The notes: generated by a model from the sequence alone, not told the origin. A DNA stretch of 64,000 nt from Nonomuraea jabiensis (GCF_014204795.1 NZ_JACHMB010000001.1:7762501-7826500); one strand, 5' to 3'; counted from the first letter of the stretch, positions 25,377 through 34,527 are shown. A program made the numbers and translations.

Positions 25377-26320
25377 GCGCGGAACGCAAGCTGGTCGTGC
25401 ATGCGCGCGAGCCCGTCGCCCACGGGGTCGTCGCCCTCGACCTGCGCGATCCGGCAGGCGCCGACCTGCCCGCGTGGGAGCCCGGCGCGCACATCGACCT
25501 GGTGCTCGGCGGCGACCGCGTCCGCCAGTACTCGCTGTGCGGCGACCCGGCCGACCGCACGACCTGGCGCGTCGCGGTGCTGCGCGAGCCGGACGGCCGG
25601 GGCGGCTCGGCGTACGTGCACGAGGACCTCCACCCGGGCACGGCGGTCCTCGCCCGCGGCCCGCGCAACCACTTCCCGCTCCACCCGGCGCCGCGCTACC
25701 TGTTCGTCGCCGGAGGCATCGGCATCACGCCCATCCTGCCGATGGTGCGGGCCGCCGACGCCGCCGGCGCCGAGTGGCACCTGGCTTACGGCGGCCGTAC
25801 GGCGGGCTCGATGGCGTTCGCCCGCGACCTCGAAGCCGCGCACGGCGACCGGGTGGAGCTGCGCCCGCAGGACGAGCACGGCCTGCTCGACCTGGACGCC
25901 CTGCTGGCGCGGGCCACGCCGGACACCCTCGTGTACTGCTGCGGCCCCGCGCCGCTGCTGGAGGCCGTCGAGCGCCGTTGCGCGGACCGTCCGCCCGGCA
26001 CGCTGCACGTGGAGCGCTTCGAGCCCAAGGAGGCGGCCGGCCCCGTACGGACGGAGTCGTTCGAGGTCGAACTGGCCGTCACGGGCGTCACCCTCACCGT
26101 GCCCCCGGACCGCTCGATCCTCGACGTCGTGCTGGAGGCCGGCGTGCAGGTCCTATCCTCGTGCCATGAGGGGACCTGCGGCACCTGCGAGACCGCGGTG
26201 CTGGCCGGCGCGGTCGACCACCGCGACTCCCTCCTCACCTCCGAGGAGCGGGCGGTGAACGACACGATGTTCGTCTGCGTCTCCCGCGCCGCCTGCCCCA
26301 AGCTGGTCCTCGAACTCTGA
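25373..26320 (+). CDS. Vanillate-demethylase-type ferredoxin reductase (PDR family)
   Basis: 315 residues in the order flavin domain (RQYSLCGDPAD near 57), NAD domain (YLFVAGGIGITPILPM near 115) and C-terminal plant-type 2Fe-2S ferredoxin (SCHEGTCGTCETAVLAG near 262 and a late Cys in MFVCVSRA). This is the phthalate-dioxygenase-reductase layout that passes electrons from NADH to the Rieske oxygenase encoded two genes upstream. The start overlaps the CHC-protein stop by ATGA. All expected cofactor motifs are present. Confidence 0.92.
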   Translation: MSAERKLVVHAREPVAHGVVALDLRDPAGADLPAWEPGAHIDLVLGGDRVRQYSLCGDPADRTTWRVAVLREPDGRGGSAYVHEDLHPGTAVLARGPRNHFPLHPAPRYLFVAGGIGITPILPMVRAADAAGAEWHLAYGGRTAGSMAFARDLEAAHGDRVELRPQDEHGLLDLDALLARATPDTLVYCCGPAPLLEAVERRCADRPPGTLHVERFEPKEAAGPVRTESFEVELAVTGVTLTVPPDRSILDVVLEAGVQVLSSCHEGTCGTCETAVLAGAVDHRDSLLTSEERAVNDTMFVCVSRAACPKLVLEL

Positions 26321-26334
26321 CCAGGGAGCCGCCG

Positions 26335-27117
26335 ATGCAGATCCCAGCCCCCCGGCAGACGGCCGAGCGCACCGGCCCGGTCGTGGCCCGCGCGCTGCAG
26401 ATCCTCGGCGCGTTCACGCCCGACCGGCGCTCGCTCACCCTCAGCGAGCTGTCCCGGCACGCGCGCCTGCCGGTCTCCACCGTGCACCGGCTGGCCGCGG
26501 AGCTGCTGGCCTGGGGCGCGCTCGAACGGGATCCGGCCGGGTGCTACCACATCGGCCTGCGCCTGTGGGAGATCGGCTCGCTCGCCCCTCGCGGGCTGGG
26601 CCTGCGCGAGGCCGCCCTGCCGTACCTGGAGGACCTGTCCCAGGTCACCCGCGAGAACGTGCAGCTGGCCGTCCGGGAGGGCACCGAGGTGGTGTTCGTC
26701 GAACGGATCGCCGGGAGCAGGGCCGTCCCCGTGCTGACCCGGGTCGGCGGCCGCTTCGCGCTCACGGCCACGGGCGTCGGGCTCGTGCTGCTCGCGTACG
26801 CGCCCGCCGAGGTGCAGGAGCAGGTCGTGGCCGGCCCCATGACGCGCTACACCGAACGGACCATGACCACCGCGCGGCAGATCCGCGCCGCGCTCGCCGA
26901 CACCCGCGCCCGCGGGTACGCCGTCAGCGACCGGCAGGTCACGATGGACGCCCTGTCGGTCGCGGCGCCGATCCACGACGCCCGGGGCGACGTCGTGGCC
27001 GCGGTGTCGCTCGTGGTCCACCATGGCAGCACGTCGCCCCACGCGCTCGCCCCGCTCCTGCGCACCAGCGCCCGCGCCATCTCCCGCGCGCTGCCGCCGT
27101 CCACCCTCGGACCGTGA
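26335..27117 (+). CDS. IclR-family transcriptional regulator
   Basis: 260 residues. The N-terminal winged helix (about 15-75: RALQILGAFTPDRRSLTLSE, then LPVSTVHRLAAELLAWG) precedes an IclR effector domain (about 85-255: VVFVERIAGSRAVP, GYAVSDRQV, VAAPIHDARGDVVAAVSLV). It starts 14 bases past the reductase stop with GGGAG ahead of ATG 26335, so it is the last gene of the Rieske operon and most likely its aromatic-acid-responsive regulator. Its stop lies inside the first of three tandem repeats. Confidence 0.92.
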   Translation: MQIPAPRQTAERTGPVVARALQILGAFTPDRRSLTLSELSRHARLPVSTVHRLAAELLAWGALERDPAGCYHIGLRLWEIGSLAPRGLGLREAALPYLEDLSQVTRENVQLAVREGTEVVFVERIAGSRAVPVLTRVGGRFALTATGVGLVLLAYAPAEVQEQVVAGPMTRYTERTMTTARQIRAALADTRARGYAVSDRQVTMDALSVAAPIHDARGDVVAAVSLVVHHGSTSPHALAPLLRTSARAISRALPPSTLGP

Positions 27118-27184
27118 CGGGCCCGGTCACTCTCGGACCGTGACGGGCCCGGTCACTCTCGGACCGTGACGGGCCCGGTCACCT
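27107..27184. repeat. Three tandem 26-base repeats at the IclR 3' end (iterated hairpin)
   Basis: Units start at 27107, 27133 and 27159. The first two are identical and the third differs only in its last few bases. Each begins TCGGACCGTGACGGGCCCGG and contains the small hairpin GTGAC-7-GTCAC. The IclR stop codon is in unit 1. Placed between two convergent genes, it probably serves as a multiplied terminator. Confidence 0.75.
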
Positions 27185-27204
27185 TCAGATCGCAAGAGCT
27201 CCGG

Positions 27205-28071
27205 TCAGCCGAGGCGGGCCAGCTCCTCCTCGCTGAGCTCCAGGTCCGCGGCGCCGACGGAGTCGACGATCGTCTCCGGCCGGCTGGCGCCGGGGATGGG
27301 GATGACGACCGGGCTGCGGGCCAGCTCCCAGGCGAGGCAGACCCGCTGGGGGGACACCCCGCGCGCCTCGGCGATCTCCGTGAAGGCGTCCCGCCGGCTC
27401 AGCTCCCCGGTACGGCCGATGCCGCCCAGCGGCGACCAGGGCAGGAACGCCAGCCCGAGCTCGGCGCAGACGTCGATCTCGGGCTCGCTGGAGCGGAAGC
27501 GCGGAGAATACTCGTTCTGCACGCTCACCAGCCGCTCACCCAGGATGTCGTGGGCGAGCCTGATCTGCTCGGGGTCGGCGTTCGAGATGCCGGCCATCTG
27601 GATCTTGCCGGCGTCGTGCAGGTCCTTCAGCGCGCCCATGGTCTCCGCGTACGGCACCTTCGGGTCGGGCCGGTGGTGCTGGTAGAGACCGATGCTCTCC
27701 ACGCCGAGGGCCTTGAGCGAGCGTTCACAGGCCTCCTTGAGGTACGACGGGTCGCCGTTCACGGACCAGCCGCCGCCGGGCGTGCGGGTGTGGCCGCCCT
27801 TGGTCGCGACCAGCACCGTGTCGGCGTCGCCGCCCCAGCGGGCCAGGGCGCGGGCGACCAGACGCTCGTTGTGGCCGACGTCGTCGTGCGAAGGCGTGTA
27901 GGCGTCTGCCGTGTCGATCAGGGTGACCCCGGCCTCCAGGGCGGCGAGAAGGGTGCGGATCGACTGGTCCTCGTCGGGCATGTGCCCGGCCACCGACATG
28001 GGCATGGCGCCGAGCCCGACGGCCCCGACCTGGCGGTTTCCGATGGTGCGCGTTCGCATGGCGTTGTGCAT
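27205..28071 (-). CDS. Aldo/keto reductase
   Basis: 288 residues, TIM-barrel NADPH-dependent oxidoreductase. Seen: catalytic Asp/Tyr region TLIDTADAYTPS, Lys in VLVATKGG, His in LYQHHRPDP, and the cofactor segment IPIPGASRPETI near the C-terminus. It belongs to the AKR5/YajO-like bacterial group. ATG 28071 is preferred; ATG 28059 is also possible. The gene ends near the repeat array shared with IclR and is 33 bases downstream of the SpoIIE gene on the same strand, but no pathway link is visible. Confidence 0.88.
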   Translation of the reverse strand: MHNAMRTRTIGNRQVGAVGLGAMPMSVAGHMPDEDQSIRTLLAALEAGVTLIDTADAYTPSHDDVGHNERLVARALARWGGDADTVLVATKGGHTRTPGGGWSVNGDPSYLKEACERSLKALGVESIGLYQHHRPDPKVPYAETMGALKDLHDAGKIQMAGISNADPEQIRLAHDILGERLVSVQNEYSPRFRSSEPEIDVCAELGLAFLPWSPLGGIGRTGELSRRDAFTEIAEARGVSPQRVCLAWELARSPVVIPIPGASRPETIVDSVGAADLELSEEELARLG

Positions 28072-28104
28072 GGATCCACCCTGCCCCCTGGAGCGCACTC
28101 CAGG

Positions 28105-28947
28105 TCAACCTTCCCGCGTCGGCGTCCAGCGCATGGCCAGGAGCAGGGTGTCGTCGCTGTGCAGCACCTCGCGGCGCATCATCCGTACGAGGGTGTCGGT
28201 CAGCTCGTCCACCGGCAGATCGCGGTGCCGGCCCGCCAGCTCGGCCAGCTCGTCCAGCCCCGCGTTGAGATCGCGCCGGGCCTCCACCAGCCCGTCGGTG
28301 TAGAACAGCACCAGCGTGCCGGGCCCCAGCCACCGCTCGGCCACGTGGTCGCTGCCCGGATCCGGGTAGCCGAGGCCGCGCCCCCACGCCTCCAGGTACG
28401 TCGCCGGCTCGCCGGGCGCCACGATCAGCGGCGGCGGATGGCCGCCGGTCGCCACCCGGAGCACGCCGGTACGGGGGTCGAAGCGGGCCACCAGCACGGT
28501 GCCGGCCAGGTCGGGATAGACCGGCTGCAGGATGGCCGCGGCGCGCTCCACGACGTTCTCCAGCGGCAGCCCGGCCAGGGAGAGCACGCGGACGGCGTGG
28601 ATGATGTTGAGCGCGGCCCGGGTGCTGGCCACGCCGTGGCCGGCCGCGTCCACCACGACGACGTGCAGCTCGCCGCCCGGCATGATCACCACGTCGTAGA
28701 GGTCGCCGCCGGTCGGCGCGTCGTCCTCGGAGGAGGAGTAGTAGACCGCGAGCCGCGCCTGCTCCACGTGCGGGATCGGCGGGCGCAGGGCGTCCTCCAG
28801 CTCGCGGAAGATCGCCCGGTGGGCCCGCCTGAGCCGTACGTCGCGCTCCTCCAGCTCCGCGACCAGGGCCAGCACGTCCTGGCGGGCGTCGGCCAGCTCG
28901 CCCTCCAGCATGCGGATCCGCCGCAGCGGCTCATCGGGGACGGACAT
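28105..28947 (-). CDS. SpoIIE/PP2C-type serine phosphatase
   Basis: About 280 residues: an N-terminal coiled coil (RMLEGELADARQDVLALVAE and following, residues 10-55), then a SpoIIE phosphatase domain with metal-binding residues in GGDLYDVV and VVDAAGHG and the late FYTDGLVEARRDLN and SDDTLLL motifs. Such proteins dephosphorylate anti-anti-sigma factors. ATG 28947 is preceded by GGGGGG. The frame remains open upstream to an ATG at 29148 and encodes a fragment like the first part of an RsbW-type ATPase (AARHAVRAAALEGG, KLIAAVSELARDC), so a longer product of about 347 residues is possible. Confidence 0.85.
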   Translation of the reverse strand: MSVPDEPLRRIRMLEGELADARQDVLALVAELEERDVRLRRAHRAIFRELEDALRPPIPHVEQARLAVYYSSSEDDAPTGGDLYDVVIMPGGELHVVVVDAAGHGVASTRAALNIIHAVRVLSLAGLPLENVVERAAAILQPVYPDLAGTVLVARFDPRTGVLRVATGGHPPPLIVAPGEPATYLEAWGRGLGYPDPGSDHVAERWLGPGTLVLFYTDGLVEARRDLNAGLDELAELAGRHRDLPVDELTDTLVRMMRREVLHSDDTLLLAMRWTPTREG

Positions 28948-29222
28948 CACACCGCCCCCCGACCATGCCGAGGCCGCGGTACGCGCTGCTCGACCACCAG
29001 CCCCCCTGTCGCCTCCGTGTCCGTAGCAGTCGCGGGCCAGCTCGCTCACCGCCGCAATCAGCTTAAACCGGAAGGCGGGGCCGAAGCCGCCTTCCAGGGC
29101 CGCGGCGCGTACGGCGTGCCGCGCGGCGAAGCAGACGGCTGGCGACATTACGGCGATAAGCGCATTTGTCGGGCCGGATCCGCCTATGATCCTGAAGATC
29201 GACTCCGTGAGGAAGGGCACCT

Positions 29223-30026
29223 GTGGGCGAGAAGTCGGATGAGTGGAAGAGCGCGATCGACACGACCAGGCCCAGCATCGCCAGGGCCTATGACGTCGTC
29301 CTGCACGGCAAGGACAACTTCGAGGTCGATCGCGCGTTCGTCGCGGAGATCGTCAAGGTCATCCCGGAGATCTACGACGTGGCGGCCTACAACCGCCAGA
29401 TCCTGGACCGCGGCGTCCGGTTCATGATCGAGCAGGGCATCACGCAGTTCCTCGACCTCGGCTCGGGGCTGCCGACCGTGGAGAACACCCACCAGGTCGC
29501 GCAGCGCGCGAACCCGGAGGCCCGCGTGGTCTACGTCGACAACGACCCGATGGTGCTGGCCCACGGCAGGGCGCTCCTGGCCGAGAACGAGCGCACCGCG
29601 GTGGTCACCTCGGACCTGCGCGACCCGGCGGTGATCCTCGGTGACGAGGCCGTCCAGAGGCTCATCGACTTCGACCGCCCGGTCGGCGTGATGCTCGTCG
29701 GCATCCTGCACCACCTGCACGACGACGAGGACCCGCAGGGGATCGTCGAGGCGTACATGGCCGCCGTCCCGTCGGGCAGCTACCTGTTCATCACCCACTT
29801 CTGCGACTCGAGCCAGGAGTCCCGCGAGGCGGAGAAGCAGTACCTCGCGCTCCTCGGCACCGGCAGGTTCCGCACCGTCGCGGAGATCACCGGCTTCTTC
29901 CAGGGGTTCGAGCTGGTGGAGCCGGGTGTCGTGCCGCTGCCGCTGTGGCGCCCGGAGGCGGCCGTCCCCGAGGAGCTGACCGTGGGCCAGCGCCTCATGT
30001 TCGGCGGCATCGCCCGCAAGCCCTGA
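29223..30026 (+). CDS. SAM-dependent methyltransferase, DUF574/Methyltransf_19 family
   Basis: 267 residues. The N-terminal motif PSIARAYDVVLHGKDNFEVD and the SAM-binding region FLDLGSGLPTVENTHQVA identify the actinomycete-specific DUF574 family; VVYVDNDPMVLAHGRALL follows as the acidic ribose-binding loop. These are Rossmann methyltransferases of unknown substrate, greatly expanded in Streptomyces and relatives. GTG 29223 has GGAAGG upstream. It is divergent from the phosphatase and followed two bases later by a small unknown gene. Confidence 0.88.
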   Translation: MGEKSDEWKSAIDTTRPSIARAYDVVLHGKDNFEVDRAFVAEIVKVIPEIYDVAAYNRQILDRGVRFMIEQGITQFLDLGSGLPTVENTHQVAQRANPEARVVYVDNDPMVLAHGRALLAENERTAVVTSDLRDPAVILGDEAVQRLIDFDRPVGVMLVGILHHLHDDEDPQGIVEAYMAAVPSGSYLFITHFCDSSQESREAEKQYLALLGTGRFRTVAEITGFFQGFELVEPGVVPLPLWRPEAAVPEELTVGQRLMFGGIARKP

Positions 30027-30028
30027 CC

Positions 30029-30517
30029 GTGCCGCCGCGCCGGGGCACCGAGCTGAGCCGGGCGGCCGTGGACCTGGCCCGGCGGCAGGGCGCGGCCCCC
30101 GAGCTGATGTACGTGGTGGACCTGCCCGGGTACGAGGTGGCCGAGCAGTCGGTCGGCGTGATCAACGACGACGGGTTCGGCGCGGTCTACGTCTCACCTG
30201 ACGGCAAGCGGGTGGAGCTGCGGATCGACCGCGGGCCGTACGTACGCACCGGCACGTGCGAGCGCGACGGCGGCGGCTGGTACGCCGTGAACGGCGGCGA
30301 CCAGGAGTACGCCGCCGTTCGCAAGGACCACCACATCCGGCTGATCTGCCCGGTCGGCCAGGTGGACCGGGCGGTGCTGAAGCGGGCCGCCCAGGGCGCC
30401 CGCCCGGTGACCGGCACGGGGCCGCCCGCCCCCTCGCCGCCGGCCCCGGTGGAGCGCGGCGACCTGCCCAGGAACGGGGACGCCGCCCCGGGCCGGCGGA
30501 CCGGACCAGGCGGCTGA
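30029..30517 (+). CDS. Conserved-looking unknown protein coupled to the methyltransferase
   Basis: 162 residues from a GTG two bases past the methyltransferase stop. The first 120 residues look folded: an N-terminal helix (ELSRAAVDLARRQGAAPE), then beta-rich segments (LMYVVDLPGYEVAEQSVGVI, GFGAVYVSPDGKRVELRIDR, RTGTCERDGGGWYAVNGG, HIRLICPVGQ). The rest is Pro/Gly-rich and probably disordered. I do not recognise a family and see no signal peptide or membrane helix. Tight spacing implies joint expression with the methyltransferase. The start could also be the Met at about residue 26, but that would lose the coupling. Confidence 0.6.
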   Translation: MPPRRGTELSRAAVDLARRQGAAPELMYVVDLPGYEVAEQSVGVINDDGFGAVYVSPDGKRVELRIDRGPYVRTGTCERDGGGWYAVNGGDQEYAAVRKDHHIRLICPVGQVDRAVLKRAAQGARPVTGTGPPAPSPPAPVERGDLPRNGDAAPGRRTGPGG

Positions 30518-30549
30518 GAGCGGGGGCCAGGGTGTCCCGGCCCCCGCTC
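30518..30549. terminator. Bidirectional terminator, perfect 11-base stem
   Basis: Arms GAGCGGGGGCC (30518-30528) and GGCCCCCGCTC (30539-30549) with a 10-base loop, beginning right after the unknown gene stop and ending six bases before the subtilase stop. Confidence 0.8.
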
Positions 30550-30555
30550 CCGCGC

Positions 30556-33500
30556 TCACTTCACGAGGTAGGCGTCGGAGAGGATTTGCTGGACGGAGTT
30601 GCCGTCCCTGTCCTGCGCCTCCACCTTGATCGAGATGCTGCCGGGGCCCTTGGGGTTGACCGCCAGCACCTTGCCGCCGGGCAGCACCGCGGCCCGGGTC
30701 CAGTGCGCGCCCTTGTCCCCGGAGATCCAGGCCGCCCGCAGCGACGGTGAGCGGCCGCCCTCGGTCCTGACGGTGAAGGTGAACGGCCGGCCGCCCTGGA
30801 CCGTGTCGTTCTCCGGCAGCCCGAGCTCGTAGCGCAGCCGGATCATCGGAACCTGGGCGCAGGGCTGCTTGTCCTCCCACAGCACGGAGTCCAGGCAGGG
30901 GTAGGGGTTGCTGTCGCCCGTGGGGCGGGCGGAGCGGAACGTCCAGCTGGTCTCGACCCCGGTGCCGGCGTGCTTGCCGGGGAACGCGTCCTTCCACGAG
31001 CTCGTCAGCCGGTAGGTGCCGGACCCGGCGGGGACGCTGTAGAAGGGCACGCCCAGGTCGTCGTACTGCGGCTTGACCTCGGTGGCGCCGCTGAACAGCC
31101 GGATCTCCTCGGTCCCCGGCGCGCCCTGGTACATGTGGGTCGGGTCGGAGGCGTCGGAGTAGTAGCCGAAGCCGGCCGGACTGAGCGCGCGCAGCCGCAG
31201 CCGGTCGCCCTGGCGGCAGCCGTCGCAGTAGATGACGGGGCTGATCCAGTCCGGCAGGCCGGGGCCGGCCGCGAACTGCGAGGGCATGATGGCCTCGTTC
31301 CAGTCCTCCCGCTCCTTGGCGCCGCCGGTGAAGCCGCGGGCGGAGGAGGCGAAGCGGGCGGCGCCCGCGGGGGCGTCGATGAAGGTGTACTCGCGCTCCC
31401 ACAGCACGTCCCGGCCGGGCGCGTTGTAGTACTCGGTCCTGGCCGTGGGCCCGGCGAAGGCGTGCGAGCCGCGGATGCTGAAGCGCTGCTCGGGGATGTA
31501 GGTGTGGTTGACCTCGGTGAAGTTCGTGTACGGGCCCCACGTGCCGGGCTCGGGGGCGAACTGGGCGTGGTAGGTGGTGTCGATCTCGGTGAGCTCGCGC
31601 GCCTTCGGGGCGAAGTTCAGGCGGCCCGCCGTGGTGCCCTTCAGGTAGTAGGCCAGCTTGTACTCGTACGGGGTGGTCGGCGTGACCCGCAGGGCGGCGC
31701 TCGGGTACGGCTTGCGGGCCAGGGCCTTGCCGAGCCGGTCCGCCTCGCCGCTGTCGATCCACAGCACCGGGATCTTGTTGTGGTCCGTGTAGTGCGAGTC
31801 GCTGAGCAGCCAGGCGAACCGGTCGCTGGTGACCACGCCGGCGGCCCCCGCCTTGATCGCCAGGTCCACGTCGGCCGTGAAGAGGTCGAGCGAGTCCCTG
31901 GCCGGGAGGTACACGAGCTTGCCGCGGGCGTCCGCGCCGCCGCGCACGTCGTCGCCCGTGGTCAGGCTCAGGCGCCGGTCGGCGGCGAACTTCGGCACCA
32001 GCGGGTCGTGCTCGCTGACGTAGTGCGGGTTGAGCCGGAGCCCCGGCACGGCCAGCTCGACCTCGGGCGCGCGGCGGACCTGGTCGAACAGCACCGTGGA
32101 GGTGCCCACCGTGGGCGCCTTGCGCACCGGCGCGACCCAGAATTTGCCCCGGTTGACCGGCTCGTAGCTGAGCAGCGACGCGCCCCCGTACATCTGGCCC
32201 GAGGCGGTCGTGCGGACGACCATCACGTTCATGAACACCGGCTCGGACGCGCGCGGCGTGCTCACCTGGATCGGCTCGACGTCGGTGGCGTCCAGGGTCA
32301 GCGTGGTGTCGCCGTCGAGCTTGATCTCGGGGGCGAGCAGCAGGGCGTTCTGGATCTGCCGGTCCGGCCTGGTGTACCACCAGGGCATGTCGCCGATGGA
32401 GTAGACGCCGCCGTGCGCGAGCTTGAGCTCGGTCTCCAGCGTGCCGGGCGTGTCGGTGGTCCGCCAGTTCTCGGTGGCCGTGGTCATCGGCTCGCCCTGG
32501 AGGAGCGGGTCGGTGTCGCTGACCCGGAGGGCGGACAGGATCCCCGGGTTGAGCGTCCATTCCGGCTTTCCGACCAGCCTGACGCGCAGGGTGTCCAGCT
32601 TGGCGCCCTTGTGGAGGGCGATCGGCGCGGTCAGCCGGGTCGTGCCCGCGGTGGCCGTCAGGCGGCCCTCGTACCAGCCGGGGTCGCCGAGCGTGGGCTC
32701 GACGGTGAGGTCCGCGCTCGCGGACCCGCCCGCGGGGACGGTCAGCGACGACGGGGTGAGCGTGGCCATCCCGGCGGGCGGCTGGGCGTCACCGCGCTTG
32801 AGCGTCATCGACAGGGCCAGCGTGACGGGGTCCTTGCCGGTGTTGCGGAAGGTCACCTTCCTGCTCAGCGTCTGGCCGGTGTACGGGTCGGTGAACCCCG
32901 CGTGGACCGTCGCCAGGTCGTCGAAGACCTGCTGGGTGACGGCCTGCCCGATGTCCAGCCGCCCCGAGCCCTGGTCGTAGACCGTGGCGTCGATCGGCTT
33001 GGCGGTGCCCGTCAGCGCGGTCTTGAGCTGCTCGGGCGTCCAGTCGGGGTGCTGGGCGGCGAGGATCGCGGCGGAGGCGGCCACGTGCGGGGCGGCCATC
33101 GAGGTGCCGGACGCCGCGGTGTAGTTGTCGTCGATCGGGCCGCCGCCCGGGACGCTGCTGCCCTCGCCCAGCGAGGTGCCCGCCGCGCGCGCGGCGATGA
33201 TGTTCACGCCGGGGGCGGTGATCTCCGGCTTGATCGCGAAGTCCTCGCTCAGGCGCGGGCCGCGGCTGGAGAACGAAGCGATCTTGTCGGCCGAGTCCAC
33301 GGCGCCGACGGTGAGCGCCGAGGTCGCGGCGCCGGGGGAGGCGATGGTGTACCGGCCGGGGCCCGCGTTGCCGGCCGCGACCACGAACAGCGTGCCGTAC
33401 TCGGCGGTCAGCTCGTTGGCCGCCTGGCTCAGCGGGTCGGTGCCGTCGGTCGGGCTCTGGCTGCCCAGGCTCATGTTGACCACCCGGACGTGCTCGGTGG

Positions 33501-34527
33501 CCGCCTGCCACTGCATCGCCGCGATGATCTCGGAGTTGTTGCCGCTGCCCGTGTCGTCCAGGGCCTTGGCGATGGTCAGCCTGGCGCCGGGGGCGACGCC
33601 CTTGTACTTGCCGCCGGAGGCGGCGCCGCTGCCCGCGATGATGGACGCCACGTGGGTGCCGTGACCGACCCGGTCGGTGACCTCGTCGGGGTTGCCGCCG
33701 CCCGGCTTGCCGGCCGGGACGAAGTTGCGGGACGAGACGATCCTGCCCTGCAGGTCAGGGTGCGCCAGGTCGATGCCGCTGTCGATGACGCCGACCTTGG
33801 CGCCCGTGCCGTCGTAGCCGGCCGCCCAGGCCGCGGGGGCGCCGATCTGCGGGTTGCTGACGTCGTCGAGCGCCTTGACCTTGCCGTCGAGCCACACCTT
33901 GCGCAGGCCGCTCGTCAGGGCTCTGGCGTCGTTCTGGCCCCCTCCCAGGGACTGCCAGAACGCGGCGGCCTGCTTCTTGTCCACCTTGATCGCGGCGCCG
34001 TCGATGCTCTCCAGCACCATCGGCTCGGTGCCGCCCTTCAGCGACCTGGCCTTGCCCGCCAGGTCGGCGGCCCTGGTCTGCGGCTGGTATTGCACGATGA
34101 GCGGCAGCTGCGTGGTCCTGGCGTCGGCGTAGCCGTTGGCCGCCAGGTAGTCGACGTTGAACAGCTCCTTGTCCACCAGGCCCCTGCTGACGTAAGGGGC
34201 GGCGTCAGCGGGGATCACGTAGTAGCCGTGGTCGTCCTGCTGGGCCTGGTACGTCCGCGCCTGCTCGCCCTCGACGGGCTCCAGCGTGGCCGAGGCGCGG
34301 CCCGCGGCGTCCTTGGAGTAGGTGACGGTGTCCCCGGTGATCAGCGTGATCCTGACCGGCGGCAGGCCGGTCACCGGCGCGTTCGCCCTCGTGGCCGCCC
34401 CGGTCGTGGCGGTCGTGACGGTCGTGACGGTCGCCGCGGTGGCCGGCTCCGGGGCCGCGGCGAGCGGCACCGCGAGTAAGGACGCGAATAAGGCCACGAG
34501 TCCGCGGCGCCGGGGGGTGGACAGCAT
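30556..34527 (-). CDS. Large secreted S8 subtilisin-like peptidase
   Basis: 1323 residues, exported (signal peptide to about residue 30). A propeptide-like region precedes the subtilase domain with catalytic Asp in VGVIDSGIDLAHPDL (near 247), His in GHGTHVASIIAG (near 291), the oxyanion Asn region VVAAGNAGP and Ser in SGTSMAAPHVAAS (near 474). More than 800 residues follow as beta-sandwich-like extensions, typical of the giant actinomycete subtilases. ATG 34527 has GAGAAAGG at good spacing; the GTG at 34533 is a poorer choice. It is divergent from a TrmB/LuxR-type regulator that may control it. Confidence 0.93.
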   Translation of the reverse strand: MLSTPRRRGLVALFASLLAVPLAAAPEPATAATVTTVTTATTGAATRANAPVTGLPPVRITLITGDTVTYSKDAAGRASATLEPVEGEQARTYQAQQDDHGYYVIPADAAPYVSRGLVDKELFNVDYLAANGYADARTTQLPLIVQYQPQTRAADLAGKARSLKGGTEPMVLESIDGAAIKVDKKQAAAFWQSLGGGQNDARALTSGLRKVWLDGKVKALDDVSNPQIGAPAAWAAGYDGTGAKVGVIDSGIDLAHPDLQGRIVSSRNFVPAGKPGGGNPDEVTDRVGHGTHVASIIAGSGAASGGKYKGVAPGARLTIAKALDDTGSGNNSEIIAAMQWQAATEHVRVVNMSLGSQSPTDGTDPLSQAANELTAEYGTLFVVAAGNAGPGRYTIASPGAATSALTVGAVDSADKIASFSSRGPRLSEDFAIKPEITAPGVNIIAARAAGTSLGEGSSVPGGGPIDDNYTAASGTSMAAPHVAASAAILAAQHPDWTPEQLKTALTGTAKPIDATVYDQGSGRLDIGQAVTQQVFDDLATVHAGFTDPYTGQTLSRKVTFRNTGKDPVTLALSMTLKRGDAQPPAGMATLTPSSLTVPAGGSASADLTVEPTLGDPGWYEGRLTATAGTTRLTAPIALHKGAKLDTLRVRLVGKPEWTLNPGILSALRVSDTDPLLQGEPMTTATENWRTTDTPGTLETELKLAHGGVYSIGDMPWWYTRPDRQIQNALLLAPEIKLDGDTTLTLDATDVEPIQVSTPRASEPVFMNVMVVRTTASGQMYGGASLLSYEPVNRGKFWVAPVRKAPTVGTSTVLFDQVRRAPEVELAVPGLRLNPHYVSEHDPLVPKFAADRRLSLTTGDDVRGGADARGKLVYLPARDSLDLFTADVDLAIKAGAAGVVTSDRFAWLLSDSHYTDHNKIPVLWIDSGEADRLGKALARKPYPSAALRVTPTTPYEYKLAYYLKGTTAGRLNFAPKARELTEIDTTYHAQFAPEPGTWGPYTNFTEVNHTYIPEQRFSIRGSHAFAGPTARTEYYNAPGRDVLWEREYTFIDAPAGAARFASSARGFTGGAKEREDWNEAIMPSQFAAGPGLPDWISPVIYCDGCRQGDRLRLRALSPAGFGYYSDASDPTHMYQGAPGTEEIRLFSGATEVKPQYDDLGVPFYSVPAGSGTYRLTSSWKDAFPGKHAGTGVETSWTFRSARPTGDSNPYPCLDSVLWEDKQPCAQVPMIRLRYELGLPENDTVQGGRPFTFTVRTEGGRSPSLRAAWISGDKGAHWTRAAVLPGGKVLAVNPKGPGSISIKVEAQDRDGNSVQQILSDAYLVK

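Noticed and set aside
27107-27184. Short CRISPR or attachment site
   Set aside because: Repeats are directly adjacent without unique spacers and no integrase or cas gene is near.
24019-28071. Complete aromatic ring-cleavage pathway around the Rieske operon
   Set aside because: No ring-cleavage dioxygenase, muconate or protocatechuate genes are present; the aldo/keto reductase is convergent and separated by a terminator-like repeat.
30970-34479. 1169-codon plus-strand frame opposite the subtilase
   Set aside because: Shadow of a high-GC gene: no start signal, no motif, composition of random Arg/Gly/Val, whereas the minus strand has the full subtilase triad.
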